Made by a program: the position numbers and the translations under genes. DNA of 40,339 nt from Bacteroidota bacterium (lineage in GTDB: Bacteria; Bacteroidota; Bacteroidia; Chitinophagales; Chitinophagaceae): contig JABDGW010000023.1 in the NCBI GenBank assembly GCA_013285855.1, positions 1 to 40,339 on the forward strand, read 5' to 3'. Below the pieces are notes generated by a model that had not been told where the DNA came from, did no database searches, and saw nothing but the letters and a program-made list of their open reading frames with translations. Below, piece after piece: positions 8,356 through 16,694 of this stretch. Each line of letters starts with the position of its first letter. Within the stretch, counting starts at the first letter, position 1.

Positions 8356-8373
8356 CCCCAACCCTAAAGGGAG
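8356..8373. repeat. CCCCAACCCTAAAGGGAG palindromic repeat upstream of nadB
   Basis: This is the full copy of a short repeat with CCCTAAAGGG as its palindromic core, 15 bases upstream of the nadB start. A near copy lies just upstream of ftsL (2922-2935). This sequence type is familiar from intergenic regions of Bacteroidota genomes; its role is unknown. Confidence 0.65.
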
Positions 8374-8472
8374 TTATATAAACAGCGATTATATTTTTAA
8401 TGTGTAAAATATATTCGGAAAAATTTACAATTAAACAGTAGTGCCATGAAAATGTACAGTACAAAGGAGTAA

Positions 8473-8515
8473 CATCCCCACGTGCGGGACCATTTATACC
8501 AAAGTTGGTAACATA
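8473..8515. repeat. Double-hairpin dispersed element, copy A
   Basis: It consists of a CCCACGTGCGGG imperfect palindrome followed by the perfect inverted repeat TACCAA-AG-TTGGTA, ending in ACATAAAA. A related copy lies at 31244-31292. Both sit outside transcription units, next to a terminator or between genes. Confidence 0.6.
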
Positions 8516-8545
8516 AAAAAAGCGCAGCCAAATTGCCTGCGCTTT
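8515..8545 (-). terminator. Rho-independent terminator of the DUF1328 gene
   Basis: The perfect 9-base stem AAAGCGCAG / CTGCGCTTT (8519-8527 with 8537-8545) has a 9-base loop and is followed on the minus strand by a T run (8515-8520). It starts about 20 bases after the stop codon of the gene at 8565-8735. Confidence 0.8.
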
Positions 8546-8564
8546 AATAAATTAATGTAATTGC

Positions 8565-8735
8565 TTAGACATCAACAGAACCTCTTCTTCCAAATATTAA
8601 TGATAAAATAAATAAAACAAGAAACAGGAAGAATAAGAATTTAGCGATGCCTGCAGCACCTGCAGCTATTCCGCCAAAACCAAATATTGCAGCAATAATA
8701 GCAACCACGAGAAATATAACTGTCCAACGTAACAT
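8565..8735 (-). CDS. DUF1328 (YtjA-type) small membrane protein
   Basis: This is a 56-residue, almost wholly hydrophobic protein starting [20 protein letters not shown], with two predicted membrane helices (about 4-28 and 31-48) joined by a [11 protein letters not shown] segment and a short charged tail GRRGSVDV. These are the features of the DUF1328/YtjA family, whose function is not established. An upstream in-frame ATG would add 20 residues of unlike composition, so the MLRW start (8733-8735) is preferred. A strong terminator follows, so it is probably monocistronic. Confidence 0.88.
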   Translation of the reverse strand: MLRWTVIFLVVAIIAAIFGFGGIAAGAAGIAKFLFFLFLVLFILSLIFGRRGSVDV

Positions 8736-8880
8736 AAAATAAGTTTTTAAAGTGAACAATACATGATGTAAACAAAATATCATGCCATAACACAATTAAA
8801 CCTTTTCCCAATTGCAAATGCACCTGCAAAATTTATTAAATGGAATAAAAATTCTACACTATGTACATTTCTGAGAACAA

Positions 8881-9693
8881 TTATTTTTCCATCTGTTCAA
8901 TAATCTCCTGCGTAACGCCGGTAAAGCTAAAGCCACCATCATGAAACAGGTTTTGCATAGTTACCATTTTTGCATAATCACTAAAAAGTAATGTGCAGTA
9001 CTTAGCACAATCTTCACCGGTTGCATTGCCAAGAGGACTCATTTTTTCGGCATAATTCATAAAGCCATCAAAGCCTTTTACACCGCTGCCTGCAGTTGTT
9101 TTTGTTGGTGACTGCGAAACAGTATTCACTCTTATTTTTTTTCTTTTGCCATAATAATAACCAAAGCTGCGGGTAACACTTTCAAGCAAAGCTTTTGCAT
9201 CAGCCATTTCATTATAATCAGGAAATACCCGTTGCGCTGCTATATAAGTTAATGCAACAACACTGGCACCTTCATTCAATGCATCCATATCCCACGCAGT
9301 ACGCAACACACGATGCAGGCTCATTGCAGAAATATCAAGCGTTTTCTGGTTGAAGTTATAATCAATCTCTGTGTACGCTTTTCCTTTGCGCACGTTCAAG
9401 CTCATACCAATTGAATGAAGAATAAAATCAATACCGCCACCAAAGTGCTGCATACTTTGTTCAAACAATTTTTTCAGATCATCCATATTTACAACATCTG
9501 CTGGAATAACCGGCGCATTGTTACATTCTTTTGAAAGGTTGTTTATTTCCCCCATGCGTAAGGCAATCGGCGCGTTGGTTAATACCAGTTCAGCACCTTC
9601 ATCAAAACAGGCTTTTGCAGTTTTCCATGCAATACTTTGTTCGTTTAGTGCGCCGAATATTATTCCTTTTTTTCCTTTGAGTAAATTATACAT
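8881..9693 (-). CDS. fabI: FabI, enoyl-[acyl-carrier-protein] reductase
   Basis: FabI carries out the NAD(P)H-dependent reduction of trans-2-enoyl-ACP, the last step of each type II fatty acid elongation cycle, in the cytoplasm. The 270-residue protein is a divergent short-chain dehydrogenase. It has the N-terminal GKKGIIFGALNEQSIAW in place of TGxxxGxG, the FILHSIG strand, and the FabI active-site pattern Y150, Y160 and K167, with the Y-x6-K spacing of the family. The C-terminal half carries KIRVNTVSQSPTKTTAGSG and the final FHDGGFSFTGV. These features separate FabI from FabG. No gene partner shares its strand closely. Confidence 0.95.
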   Translation of the reverse strand: MYNLLKGKKGIIFGALNEQSIAWKTAKACFDEGAELVLTNAPIALRMGEINNLSKECNNAPVIPADVVNMDDLKKLFEQSMQHFGGGIDFILHSIGMSLNVRKGKAYTEIDYNFNQKTLDISAMSLHRVLRTAWDMDALNEGASVVALTYIAAQRVFPDYNEMADAKALLESVTRSFGYYYGKRKKIRVNTVSQSPTKTTAGSGVKGFDGFMNYAEKMSPLGNATGEDCAKYCTLLFSDYAKMVTMQNLFHDGGFSFTGVTQEIIEQMEK

Positions 9694-9830
9694 GTTGTTG
9701 GTTTGAAGTGGTAAAAATAATTCAATTCATTATTTAAAGTTTTAAGCAATTTTTACACGCAACATTTTTATTTAACATCGCAATAATTAATAAAATGGTG
9801 ACAATTTAGATTTATCTTTTTTTAGGCACT

Positions 9831-9838
9831 TAGATTTG
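9831..9838 (+). promoter_or_regulatory. Candidate -7 box for the LolA-like gene
   Basis: TAGATTTG matches the Bacteroidota -7 consensus TAnnTTTG and lies about 65 bases upstream of the start codon at 9904. A clear -33 TTTG at ideal spacing is not seen. Confidence 0.45.
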
Positions 9839-9903
9839 TATCATTATTTTTATTTCTGAAATCAATTATTTTAATATCAAAAAAACTAAAAACTCATTTA
9901 AAA

Positions 9904-10626
9904 ATGAAGACAATAAAAACAAGCCTTTTAATGTTGGCGACTTTATTCTGTGTAGTTGTAACAAATGCGCAAACTGCTGATGACATCATTGCAAAACACA
10001 TTGATGCATTGGGTGGTAAAGACAAACTTTCGCAAATAAACACGGTGTACATTGAAAGCACTACATCAGCTATGGGCAATGATGGCCCAACAAAAACATA
10101 TATAGTAGCTGGGAAGGCGTACAAAAACGAATCTGATTTTAATGGACAAAGTTTTGTAAATGTTATAACCGATACAAGCGGATGGATGATAAATCCTTAT
10201 GCAGGAGCTGCTGATCCTACTGCCATATCAAATGATCAATTTAAGTTGAATGCCGATGAAGTATATGTAGATCCGTTATTAAATTATACAGCAAACGGCG
10301 CTAAGGTAGAATTAGCAGGTCAGGAAAAAGTAGGAGATATCAATGCCTATAAATTAAAGTACACAAATAAATATGGTTCAGAAACCAATTACTATATTGA
10401 TCCTGCAACCTGGTATATTATCCAGGCAACAAAAACAGCCAATGCAATGGGCCAGGAAGTAATTGTTACAATCAGTATGTCAAATTATAAACAAACAGAT
10501 TATGGCATTTATATGCCTTATACAACCCATATTGATATGGGCCAGTTTGCCTTAGATGTTAACACGCAAAAAGTTGAAATAAATAAAGAGATTGATCCGA
10601 AGATGTTTGAAATGTCAAAACAATAA
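9904..10626 (+). CDS. Secreted LolA-like (outer-membrane lipoprotein-sorting-like) protein
   Basis: The protein has 240 residues with a signal peptide (about 1-22, ending VTNAQ) and a mature part beginning TADDIIAKHIDALGGKDKL, the common opening of Bacteroidota periplasmic proteins with the LolA/LolB-like fold. The rest is mostly predicted beta strands, including GQEKVGDINAYKLKYTNKYG and YYIDPATWYIIQ, the pattern in which a lipoprotein-sorting-like domain reports on substrate-dependent structure. It has no lipobox cysteine. True LolA function is uncertain, since many paralogues of this type have no assigned role. It is monocistronic, with a candidate promoter at 9831 and a terminator right after it. 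Confidence 0.7.
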   Translation: MKTIKTSLLMLATLFCVVVTNAQTADDIIAKHIDALGGKDKLSQINTVYIESTTSAMGNDGPTKTYIVAGKAYKNESDFNGQSFVNVITDTSGWMINPYAGAADPTAISNDQFKLNADEVYVDPLLNYTANGAKVELAGQEKVGDINAYKLKYTNKYGSETNYYIDPATWYIIQATKTANAMGQEVIVTISMSNYKQTDYGIYMPYTTHIDMGQFALDVNTQKVEINKEIDPKMFEMSKQ

Positions 10627-10646
10627 GATTGAAAAATCATTAAATA

Positions 10647-10676
10647 CAATCCCGCTCTTTTGCGGGATTTTTTATT
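10647..10676 (+). terminator. Rho-independent terminator after the LolA-like gene
   Basis: The stem AATCCCGC / GCGGGATT has a short TCTTTT loop and is followed directly by a T run (GGGATTTTTTATTT). It lies about 20 bases after the stop at 10626. Confidence 0.85.
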
Positions 10677-10735
10677 TATCAGCTCCATCATTAATTGCTA
10701 TACAGTAATTTCATTGCTTTATAAATTTATTTACA

Positions 10736-12694
10736 ATGCGTATAACTGTTTTAATTTTTTCTTTGTTTGTTTCCGTTGCTGTTTCAGCGCAATTACACAC
10801 CGCAAATATTTTTACAAGCCACATGGTTTTACAGCGCGATAAATCTGTACCCGTTTGGGGATGGGCAAATAAAAATGAAAAAGTAACTGTTCAATTCAAC
10901 GGTCAAACCATTTCTGCAAAAGCTAATACACAAGGTAAATGGATGATAAAACTTTCAGCGATGAAAGCAGGCGGCCCTTATGACATGCGCATCACTTCAA
11001 AAAAAGATTCCGTTGTTTTAAATGATATAATGATTGGTGAAGTATGGATATGTTCCGGTCAGTCTAATATGGAATTTGTTGTTCAAAATGTAATAAATGC
11101 AAAAGAAGAAATAGCGAATGCTATTGATGTTCCTGTTCGTCAATTTAAAGTGGCAACGCAAGTTGCATTGCAACCTTTAGATGATATAACGAAAAGTGAA
11201 TGGATCGTTGCTTCACCACAAACGGTTGGCAATTTTACTGCGGTTGGTTATTTTTTTGCAAGAGAATTAGCGCAGCAATTGCATGAAACTATTGGTTTAA
11301 TAAATGATAGTTGGGGAGGTTCACAAATTGAAAGTTGGATAAGTAAAGATGCAATGCATACCTCGGATGAATTAAAAGATTATGCTCAACATTTGCCAAC
11401 AACATGGCAGGCCGCAGATTCAATAATGTTGCTGAAGTTGAAGAATGATCTTTCAGCAAAAAATAATAATCAACTACCTGTTTATAATAAGCAACAATTA
11501 ATGCAGGCTGATACAAATGTCTTCAACACATGGCTGCCTTATGGTGCTCCGGGACAATGGGATTGGCAGGGTGTGTGGGCTTTTCGCGGCACAGGTTATT
11601 TTGAAAAAACAATTGATGTAACAAGTGATGAAGCAAAAAAAACTTCAGTGTTAAGTCTTGGTGATAACGATGGAAAATTTGAAGTATATATTAATGGCAA
11701 ATTAATAAAGCAAAGTGAAGGAAAAGATGCACATTTTATAAACTTACCTGCACAAACTTTTAATGCCGGTAAAAATATTTTATTGATAAGACAAGATAAG
11801 CAAACAGAACCTTCATGGTATGGAAATGGTTTTTATGGTGATGCTTCGCATTTATATCTACAGTTGAATGACGGCACTGTTTCTTTGGCTGGAAATGGAT
11901 GGAGAATATTTCCTGATTTTGATGCGCCGTTTACTTTTCAGCATGCACAAAATAATTTGGGAATGATTGTTTACAACGCAATGCTTCATCCAATAATTCC
12001 TTTTGCAGTAAAAGGTGTTATTTGGTACCAGGGCGAGGCGAATGCATCAAGAGCTTATCAATACAGAAAAACATTTCCTTTAATGATCGAAAGCTGGCGC
12101 AATGAGTGGAAAGATAGTTTCCCATTTTTGTTTGTACAGTTATCAAGTTTTGGAGGACAACAAAGCAGCAATGAAGGTAGTAACTGGGCTGAGTTGCGTG
12201 AAGCACAAACAATGACTTTATCATTGCCAAACACCGGTATGGCTGTAACAACAGATATTGGCAACGCCGATGATATTCATCCGAAAAACAAACAAGATGT
12301 TGGTAAAAGACTTGCAGCCACTGCATTAAATAAAGTGTATGGCTTAAATGTTTTACCAAACGGACCTATATATAAGTCTGTTTCATTTAACAATGGTAAA
12401 GCTTATATCAATTTTGATTATGTTGGAAAAGGCTTAACAGCAAGAGATAAATATGGCTATTTAAGAGGATTTGAAATTGCAGGCGCCGATAAAAAATTTT
12501 ATTATGCGCAGGCTGCGATTGAAGGCGATAAAGTTGTTGTGTGGAGTGATAAAGTTGCACAACCTGCTGCGGTAAGATATGCATGGACAGATGCGCCGAT
12601 TGATGCCAACTTATTTAATATTGATGGTTTTCCTGCATCATCATTCAGAACAGATACTTGGCCAGGCATTACTGAAGAAGTAAAATTTGAATGA
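10736..12694 (+). CDS. Sialate O-acetylesterase (SGNH-type, exported)
   Basis: This is an exported carbohydrate esterase that in characterised relatives removes O-acetyl groups from sialic acids; related Bacteroidota enzymes may act on other acetylated glycans. Of 652 residues, 1-18 form a signal peptide (cleavage VSA-QL). An N-terminal beta domain (about 21-100) starts with HMVLQRDKSVPVWGWA. The catalytic block CSGQSNM has S110 as nucleophile, GLINDSWGGSQIESW follows, and an inserted beta-sandwich domain covers about 260-400. VIWYQGEAN comes next, and D513-x-H515-P completes the triad. Length and motif order fit the family. It lies alone, convergent with nth; no sialic acid catabolic genes are nearby. 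Confidence 0.9.
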   Translation: MRITVLIFSLFVSVAVSAQLHTANIFTSHMVLQRDKSVPVWGWANKNEKVTVQFNGQTISAKANTQGKWMIKLSAMKAGGPYDMRITSKKDSVVLNDIMIGEVWICSGQSNMEFVVQNVINAKEEIANAIDVPVRQFKVATQVALQPLDDITKSEWIVASPQTVGNFTAVGYFFARELAQQLHETIGLINDSWGGSQIESWISKDAMHTSDELKDYAQHLPTTWQAADSIMLLKLKNDLSAKNNNQLPVYNKQQLMQADTNVFNTWLPYGAPGQWDWQGVWAFRGTGYFEKTIDVTSDEAKKTSVLSLGDNDGKFEVYINGKLIKQSEGKDAHFINLPAQTFNAGKNILLIRQDKQTEPSWYGNGFYGDASHLYLQLNDGTVSLAGNGWRIFPDFDAPFTFQHAQNNLGMIVYNAMLHPIIPFAVKGVIWYQGEANASRAYQYRKTFPLMIESWRNEWKDSFPFLFVQLSSFGGQQSSNEGSNWAELREAQTMTLSLPNTGMAVTTDIGNADDIHPKNKQDVGKRLAATALNKVYGLNVLPNGPIYKSVSFNNGKAYINFDYVGKGLTARDKYGYLRGFEIAGADKKFYYAQAAIEGDKVVVWSDKVAQPAAVRYAWTDAPIDANLFNIDGFPASSFRTDTWPGITEEVKFE

Positions 12695-12716
12695 TGTTTT
12701 AGCCTTAGTTAGTTTA

Positions 12717-13361
12717 TCATAACTTTTTAATTACCTCGTTATAATATTGGCAAACAGGTCGCATTAAACATTCTTCGCATTTAGGTGTGGGCCTGCAAAT
12801 TTCTCTTCCTAAAAATGACATTGCCATGCCTGCATCCCATTCTTTCTTCGGCAATGTTTCCATGATTTGCTTTTCAATTTTTTTTGGATCAGTGCCGGTT
12901 GCAATACCTAATCTTGGCGCAACACGCACTGTATGCAGATCAACCATAACGCCTTCCGGTTCTTTGCCGCTTTCACGCAGAATGACGTTTGCAGATTTTC
13001 TTCCAATACCCGGTAATGCTGTTAAGTCATCAAGGTTGTAAGGAAGATTTTTATCGGCTTTTAAAGTTTGCGCAATCTGCAAAAGCCATTTGGTTTTATT
13101 AGCTGAATTGCGAACATCTTTTATATGTGCATGCAAGTCTTTTTCATTTGTCTTACTCAATGCAGTCATGTCAGGATATGCTTCAAAAAATAAAGGTGCA
13201 ATCTTGTTGATGTGCCGGTCAGAATCTTGGGCAGATAAAACAACCATCACCATTAATTGATATGTATTTTTATATTCAAGCGGGTGCTTGGCGTCTTTAT
13301 ATTTTTTTAATAATGGTTTTATAGCTTCGGGCCAGTCAACATGATGTGCCATATGGTACAA
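12717..13361 (-). CDS. nth: Endonuclease III (Nth), DNA glycosylase/AP lyase
   Basis: Nth is a base-excision repair enzyme that removes oxidised pyrimidines and cleaves the AP site by beta-elimination. The 214-residue protein contains VLSAQDSDRHIN, the helix-hairpin-helix LPGIGRKSANVIL with catalytic K122, and D141 in VDLHTVRV, the two residues that define Nth activity. Four C-terminal cysteines (189, 195, 198, 204) would hold a 4Fe-4S cluster. Their spacing is C-x5-C-x2-C-x5-C, one residue shorter in the first gap than the usual C-x6-C. The start may be M1 or M4 (13352). It is divergent from the aldo/keto reductase gene, with only 41 bases between start codons. Confidence 0.93.
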   Translation of the reverse strand: MYHMAHHVDWPEAIKPLLKKYKDAKHPLEYKNTYQLMVMVVLSAQDSDRHINKIAPLFFEAYPDMTALSKTNEKDLHAHIKDVRNSANKTKWLLQIAQTLKADKNLPYNLDDLTALPGIGRKSANVILRESGKEPEGVMVDLHTVRVAPRLGIATGTDPKKIEKQIMETLPKKEWDAGMAMSFLGREICRPTPKCEECLMRPVCQYYNEVIKKL

Positions 13362-13402
13362 TTTTTATGAAAGATAAAAGTATTGATAAAAATATTTGAT
13401 TT

Positions 13403-14233
13403 ATGACATCAACAAAAAATAACCAGCTTTATACAACACTTAATAATGGAATTGAAACGCCTTTGTTTGGTTTAGGTGCATGGGACATGTATGGCAAGGA
13501 AGCAGAACAGGCAACATTGGATGCATTGGAAATTGGTTATCGTTTAATTGATACGGCAACATTATATCAAAATGAAAAAGAAATTGGTAATGCTATAAAA
13601 AAGAGTGGCATTGCAAGAAGCAAAATTTTTGTAACTACAAAAGTTCCCAACCCTCAACAAGGTTATGATACGACATTGAAAGCATTTGATGCAAGCATGA
13701 AAGCATTAAACATAGATTATGTTGACCTATATCTTGTTCATTGGCCAATTAAAGGGAAACGCGAAGAAACATGGAAAGCATTGGAATATTTGTATAACAA
13801 TCAGCAGGTAAAAGCAATTGGCATTGCCAATTATTTAATGCCTTTTTTAAAGGAGCTTGAAACATATTCTTCGATCATTCCGGTAGTAGATCAAATGGAA
13901 TTTAGTCCATGGTTGTATTTAAAGGATGAATTGCAATATTGCAAACAACACAACATTCAACTGCAATCTTATTCGCCACTAACAAGAGGAAAGAAATTTA
14001 AAGATGAACGCTTGCAAAAATTATGTGTAAAATATGATAAAACGCCTGCTCAAATTATTTTAAGATGGAATATTGAACATGGTGTTTCTACTATTCCAAA
14101 ATCATCCAACAAAAAAAGATTGCAGGAAAATTTTGACATCTTCGACTTTTCCATTTCAAAAGAAGATATTGAACTGATGGATAGTTTTAATGAAAATTTT
14201 CGTGTAGTGGAAAATCCAATACACATGCTTTAG
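13403..14233 (+). CDS. Aldo/keto reductase
   Basis: This is a cytoplasmic NADPH-dependent carbonyl reductase of the AKR superfamily, 276 residues, folded as a TIM barrel. The full catalytic tetrad is visible: D50 (RLIDTATLY), Y55 (LYQNE), K80 (VTTKV) and H113 (LVHWP). Later family blocks include VKAIGIANYL, VDQMEFSPW, LQSYSPLTRG and the cofactor-binding IPKSSNKKRLQENF. It most resembles the 2,5-diketo-gluconate reductase-like group, but the substrate cannot be predicted. The start at 13403 is 41 bases from nth on the other strand. Confidence 0.93.
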   Translation: MTSTKNNQLYTTLNNGIETPLFGLGAWDMYGKEAEQATLDALEIGYRLIDTATLYQNEKEIGNAIKKSGIARSKIFVTTKVPNPQQGYDTTLKAFDASMKALNIDYVDLYLVHWPIKGKREETWKALEYLYNNQQVKAIGIANYLMPFLKELETYSSIIPVVDQMEFSPWLYLKDELQYCKQHNIQLQSYSPLTRGKKFKDERLQKLCVKYDKTPAQIILRWNIEHGVSTIPKSSNKKRLQENFDIFDFSISKEDIELMDSFNENFRVVENPIHML

Positions 14234-14263
14234 TTACTACACTAAAAATTTTAATCACTGCTT

Positions 14264-14776
14264 TCAACTGGCATTATTTTTTAAATACGCCATTTGCCCG
14301 AGATGATAACCTTGATGAATACTTCTTGTAATAAGTACATTTAATCTATTGCGATGCGGTTCTTTTAAAAAATCTTCTTCAGAAACTGCAGTATGCCGCA
14401 TGAACCATTCAGCTGGTTTCATGTTATTAAAAGTATTTGTGAGTTTGGCATTAATGTCCGTCCAATATTTTTTCAACTCATCGATAGATGGCATTTTTTT
14501 ACCGGATTTATCAGGACTATCAAGAAAAATTTCATCGAGTTCAGGATGCAATCTTTCTCCTAAATCAAGAAGAGAAAAAAGATTATCATTTACTGCGGCA
14601 AGATGTCCTAACAGGTAAATGCCAGTATTTCTGCCCGGCGCAGTTTCTGCAGATAATTGTTCGTCGTTAAGTGTTGCGAGTAATTCGTTTACTCTTGTGT
14701 TTTGTGTTTGCCATGCCGCTAAAACCATTTTTACAAAAATTGAATCCTGAGAAGCTCCGGTTATTTCGTCGTTCAT
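14264..14776 (-). CDS. DinB-family putative metal-dependent protein
   Basis: The protein has 170 residues and the predicted four-helix bundle of the DinB/YfiT family. The three candidate metal-ligand histidines are H58 (LLGHLAAVNDNL), H154 and H158 (HQGYHLGQMAYL), in the usual positions. Family members include thiol-dependent S-transferases and many uncharacterised stress-associated proteins, so no substrate is assigned. It is convergent with the aldo/keto reductase gene and separated from the VOC gene by a strong hairpin, so it is probably transcribed alone. Confidence 0.85.
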   Translation of the reverse strand: MNDEITGASQDSIFVKMVLAAWQTQNTRVNELLATLNDEQLSAETAPGRNTGIYLLGHLAAVNDNLFSLLDLGERLHPELDEIFLDSPDKSGKKMPSIDELKKYWTDINAKLTNTFNNMKPAEWFMRHTAVSEEDFLKEPHRNRLNVLITRSIHQGYHLGQMAYLKNNAS

Positions 14777-14875
14777 TTTTATGATTTAATAGTAAAGCTA
14801 TGTAAACTCAACGTGACGAATAACAATTACGATGCAGAATGCTTGTGGGATTTTTAAATTCCAATCGGCTGTATC

Positions 14876-14926
14876 TAATAAAACATTGCTGATACAATAA
14901 CAGCAATGTTTTATTTTTTTCTTTAG
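14876..14926. terminator. Strong hairpin terminator between VOC and DinB genes
   Basis: A perfect 12-base stem, AAAACATTGCTG / CAGCAATGTTTT (14880-14891 with 14901-14912), extends to about 15 base pairs and has a 9-base loop. It lies just after the VOC gene stop. A T run follows on the plus strand and a weaker one on the minus strand, so it may act in both directions; the gene arrangement suggests it ends the VOC transcript. Confidence 0.75.
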
Positions 14927-15370
14927 CTATTGTTTGTATTCCTGTTTAGGAAAATTAAACATCCACCGGATGCCAAACCTATCAAGGCAGCAACCCCAAT
15001 AACCCCAAAACATATCCGTCATTGGAGCAATGTCACTGCTACCTTTGGAAAGTTCATTAAATAACCTGTCAGTTTCTTCCCTGCTGTCAGTCTCAAGACT
15101 AATAGTGGTATTATTACCAATAACCAGTTTATGTCCCATACTCTCCAGCATATCGGTGCCCATAATAAGTGTGCCGGCTAAAATAGGAAGCGCTACATGC
15201 ATTACAGCGTTTGCTTCTTTTTCAGATAATTGAGGCATGCCTGGTTGCGGAGGAGCATCTTTCATTTTCATGATGGGTGACGCAAATTCAGTTTTAAAAA
15301 CTGATTTATAAAAATTGAAGGCTTCTTCTGTATTGCCTGCAAAATTGAGATAGATTGATACTTTTGCCAT
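14927..15370 (-). CDS. VOC-superfamily (PhnB/glyoxalase-like) protein
   Basis: The 147-residue protein starts MAKVSIYLNFAGNTEEAFNFYKSVF, the standard first strand and helix of a PhnB-type vicinal oxygen chelate domain. It continues with GTLIMGTDMLE, ISLETDSREETDRLFNEL and the closing WGYWGCCLDRFGIRWMFNF. These are the conserved blocks of the 3-demethylubiquinone-9 methyltransferase-like/PhnB group, whose function is mostly unknown. The classical metal ligands of glyoxalase I are not evident. It is terminated by the hairpin at 14876-14926. Confidence 0.85.
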   Translation of the reverse strand: MAKVSIYLNFAGNTEEAFNFYKSVFKTEFASPIMKMKDAPPQPGMPQLSEKEANAVMHVALPILAGTLIMGTDMLESMGHKLVIGNNTTISLETDSREETDRLFNELSKGSSDIAPMTDMFWGYWGCCLDRFGIRWMFNFPKQEYKQ

Positions 15371-15557
15371 TATTTAAAATTTAATTTTAGGAATTATTTT
15401 TTACGGTTCAAAGCTAAATAACCTTATAAAAATGATTGAGGCAGATTGCGACAATCTAAAGGCAATATCCGACGAATGAATTTATAGTTTATAGAAGCCG
15501 TTACAAATATTTCCGAGCTGATGAATAAAATTGATAATTTAGGAATTTTAAAACCTT

Positions 15558-16052
15558 ATGCCTGCAAACCAACTAGCTGAATCATCAACATTTACTGTTA
15601 GGGAATCTGCGCTAACAAATTTTATTATAGGAGGCTTTTTATTGATATTAGCTGTCCTATCATTTTTTGCTGATCCTCATGAAGCATTTTATGGAATGAA
15701 AATATATTATCGCTCTATTTTAATTATGCTTATTCCGGCGATATTATTTTTAGTACACGGTTTTGTTCATAAAATAATATTCACTATAGACGCAAATGGA
15801 ATTTATCAGTATGGAGTATTGATAACACATTGGAAAAATTTTGTTTCGGCAAACATTACTCAAAAAGAAATCACAGGAAGCATACAAGACAATTTTATTT
15901 TGGTAATTGACTATTACAACGCTGAAGAACAATGTTATCATGAAAGAACAATAACATTAACAGATACACAAACAAAATCTGAAGAAGAAATAATTGATGC
16001 CATTAATTTCTTTTATGATTTGTATAAAAAAACTCAAAGTATATCGGCATAA
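15558..16052 (+). CDS. Membrane protein of unknown function, two helices
   Basis: I do not recognise a named family. The 164-residue protein has two membrane helices at about 20-38 (NFIIGGFLLILAVLSFFA) and 50-72 (SILIMLIPAILFLVHGFVH). A soluble tail then begins IIFTIDANGIYQYGVLITHWKNF, which resembles the start of the bacterial PH-like domains often found after two helices. That fold is a guess from the pattern of strand and tryptophan. It lies just upstream of the rplK promoter, where secE and nusG would be found in many bacteria, but it shares no similarity with either. Confidence 0.6.
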   Translation: MPANQLAESSTFTVRESALTNFIIGGFLLILAVLSFFADPHEAFYGMKIYYRSILIMLIPAILFLVHGFVHKIIFTIDANGIYQYGVLITHWKNFVSANITQKEITGSIQDNFILVIDYYNAEEQCYHERTITLTDTQTKSEEEIIDAINFFYDLYKKTQSISA

Positions 16053-16090
16053 TATTGCCTGTACACTTAACATTTTTTTGAATTTTTACT

Positions 16091-16121
16091 TTTGCCTTTT
16101 AACTTACTTCCATTATCTTTG
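16091..16121 (+). promoter_or_regulatory. rplK operon promoter
   Basis: A TTTG (-33) at 16091-16094 and TATCTTTG (-7) at 16114-16121 are separated by 19 bases. This matches the Bacteroidota housekeeping consensus TTTG-N19-TAnnTTTG. The transcript would start near 16128 and leave a leader of about 100 bases. Confidence 0.8.
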
Positions 16122-16152
16122 CCGCCCCAAAAAGTTCTTTTAGAATTATCAT

Positions 16153-16214
16153 TCCCGAAATAAATCGGGATAAACTTGGGAGTCGACCAATAAAAATTTG
16201 GAAGACGTTTGAAC
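16153..16214 (+). promoter_or_regulatory. Structured rplK leader (possible L1-binding region)
   Basis: The leader holds the hairpin TCCCGA-N6-TCGGGA (16153-16170). It is followed by TTGGGAGTCGACC and GGAAGACGTTTGAACC segments that could pair around CCAA/TTGG. rplK-rplA mRNA leaders are autoregulated by L1 in several bacteria; the match here is only suggestive. Confidence 0.35.
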
Positions 16215-16230
16215 CAATAAAATTTAAAAA

Positions 16231-16674
16231 ATGGCTAAAGAAATCTCCGGCTTTGTAAAGCTGCAGGTAAAAGGTGGTCAGGCAAATCCTGCACCTCCGG
16301 TTGGTCCTGCACTCGGCTCAAAGGGCGTGAACATCATGGAATTCTGCAAACAGTTCAATGCCCGTACACAGGATAAAATGGGAAAAGTACTCCCGGTTTT
16401 AATTACAGTTTATACCGACAAGTCTTTTGACTTTGTTATCAAAACTCCTCCCGCTTCTATTCAATTATTGGAAGCTGCCAAAGTTCAGAAAGGTTCCAAA
16501 GAAAGCAACCGCAATAAGGTTGGTAAAGTAACATGGGCACAAATTGAAGCAATTGCAAAAGATAAAATGCCCGATCTCAATTGCTTTACCACAGAAAGTG
16601 CAATGAAAATGGTTGCCGGTACAGCCCGCAGTCTTGGTATTACAGTTGAAGGCGCTGCTCCCTGGAACAATTAA
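16231..16674 (+). CDS. rplK: 50S ribosomal protein L11
   Basis: L11 binds the GTPase-associated region of 23S rRNA together with the L10-L12 stalk. The 147-residue protein starts [29 protein letters not shown], the hallmark N-terminal domain. It contains [16 protein letters not shown] and ends in the C-terminal RNA-binding domain with [17 protein letters not shown]. It is the first gene of rplK-rplA-rplJ-rplL and is preceded by a clear promoter. rplA starts 20 bases downstream. Confidence 0.99.
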   Translation: MAKEISGFVKLQVKGGQANPAPPVGPALGSKGVNIMEFCKQFNARTQDKMGKVLPVLITVYTDKSFDFVIKTPPASIQLLEAAKVQKGSKESNRNKVGKVTWAQIEAIAKDKMPDLNCFTTESAMKMVAGTARSLGITVEGAAPWNN

Positions 16675-16694
16675 TCACAATTAAACTTATTAAA

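Noticed and set aside
10660..10842. Short ORF overlapping the start of the sialate O-acetylesterase gene
   Set aside because: It is in another frame, includes the terminator of the preceding gene, and is replaced by a gene with a proper signal peptide.
15558..16052. Possible SecE or NusG upstream of rplK
   Set aside because: The protein has two helices and a soluble tail with no KOW or SecE features.
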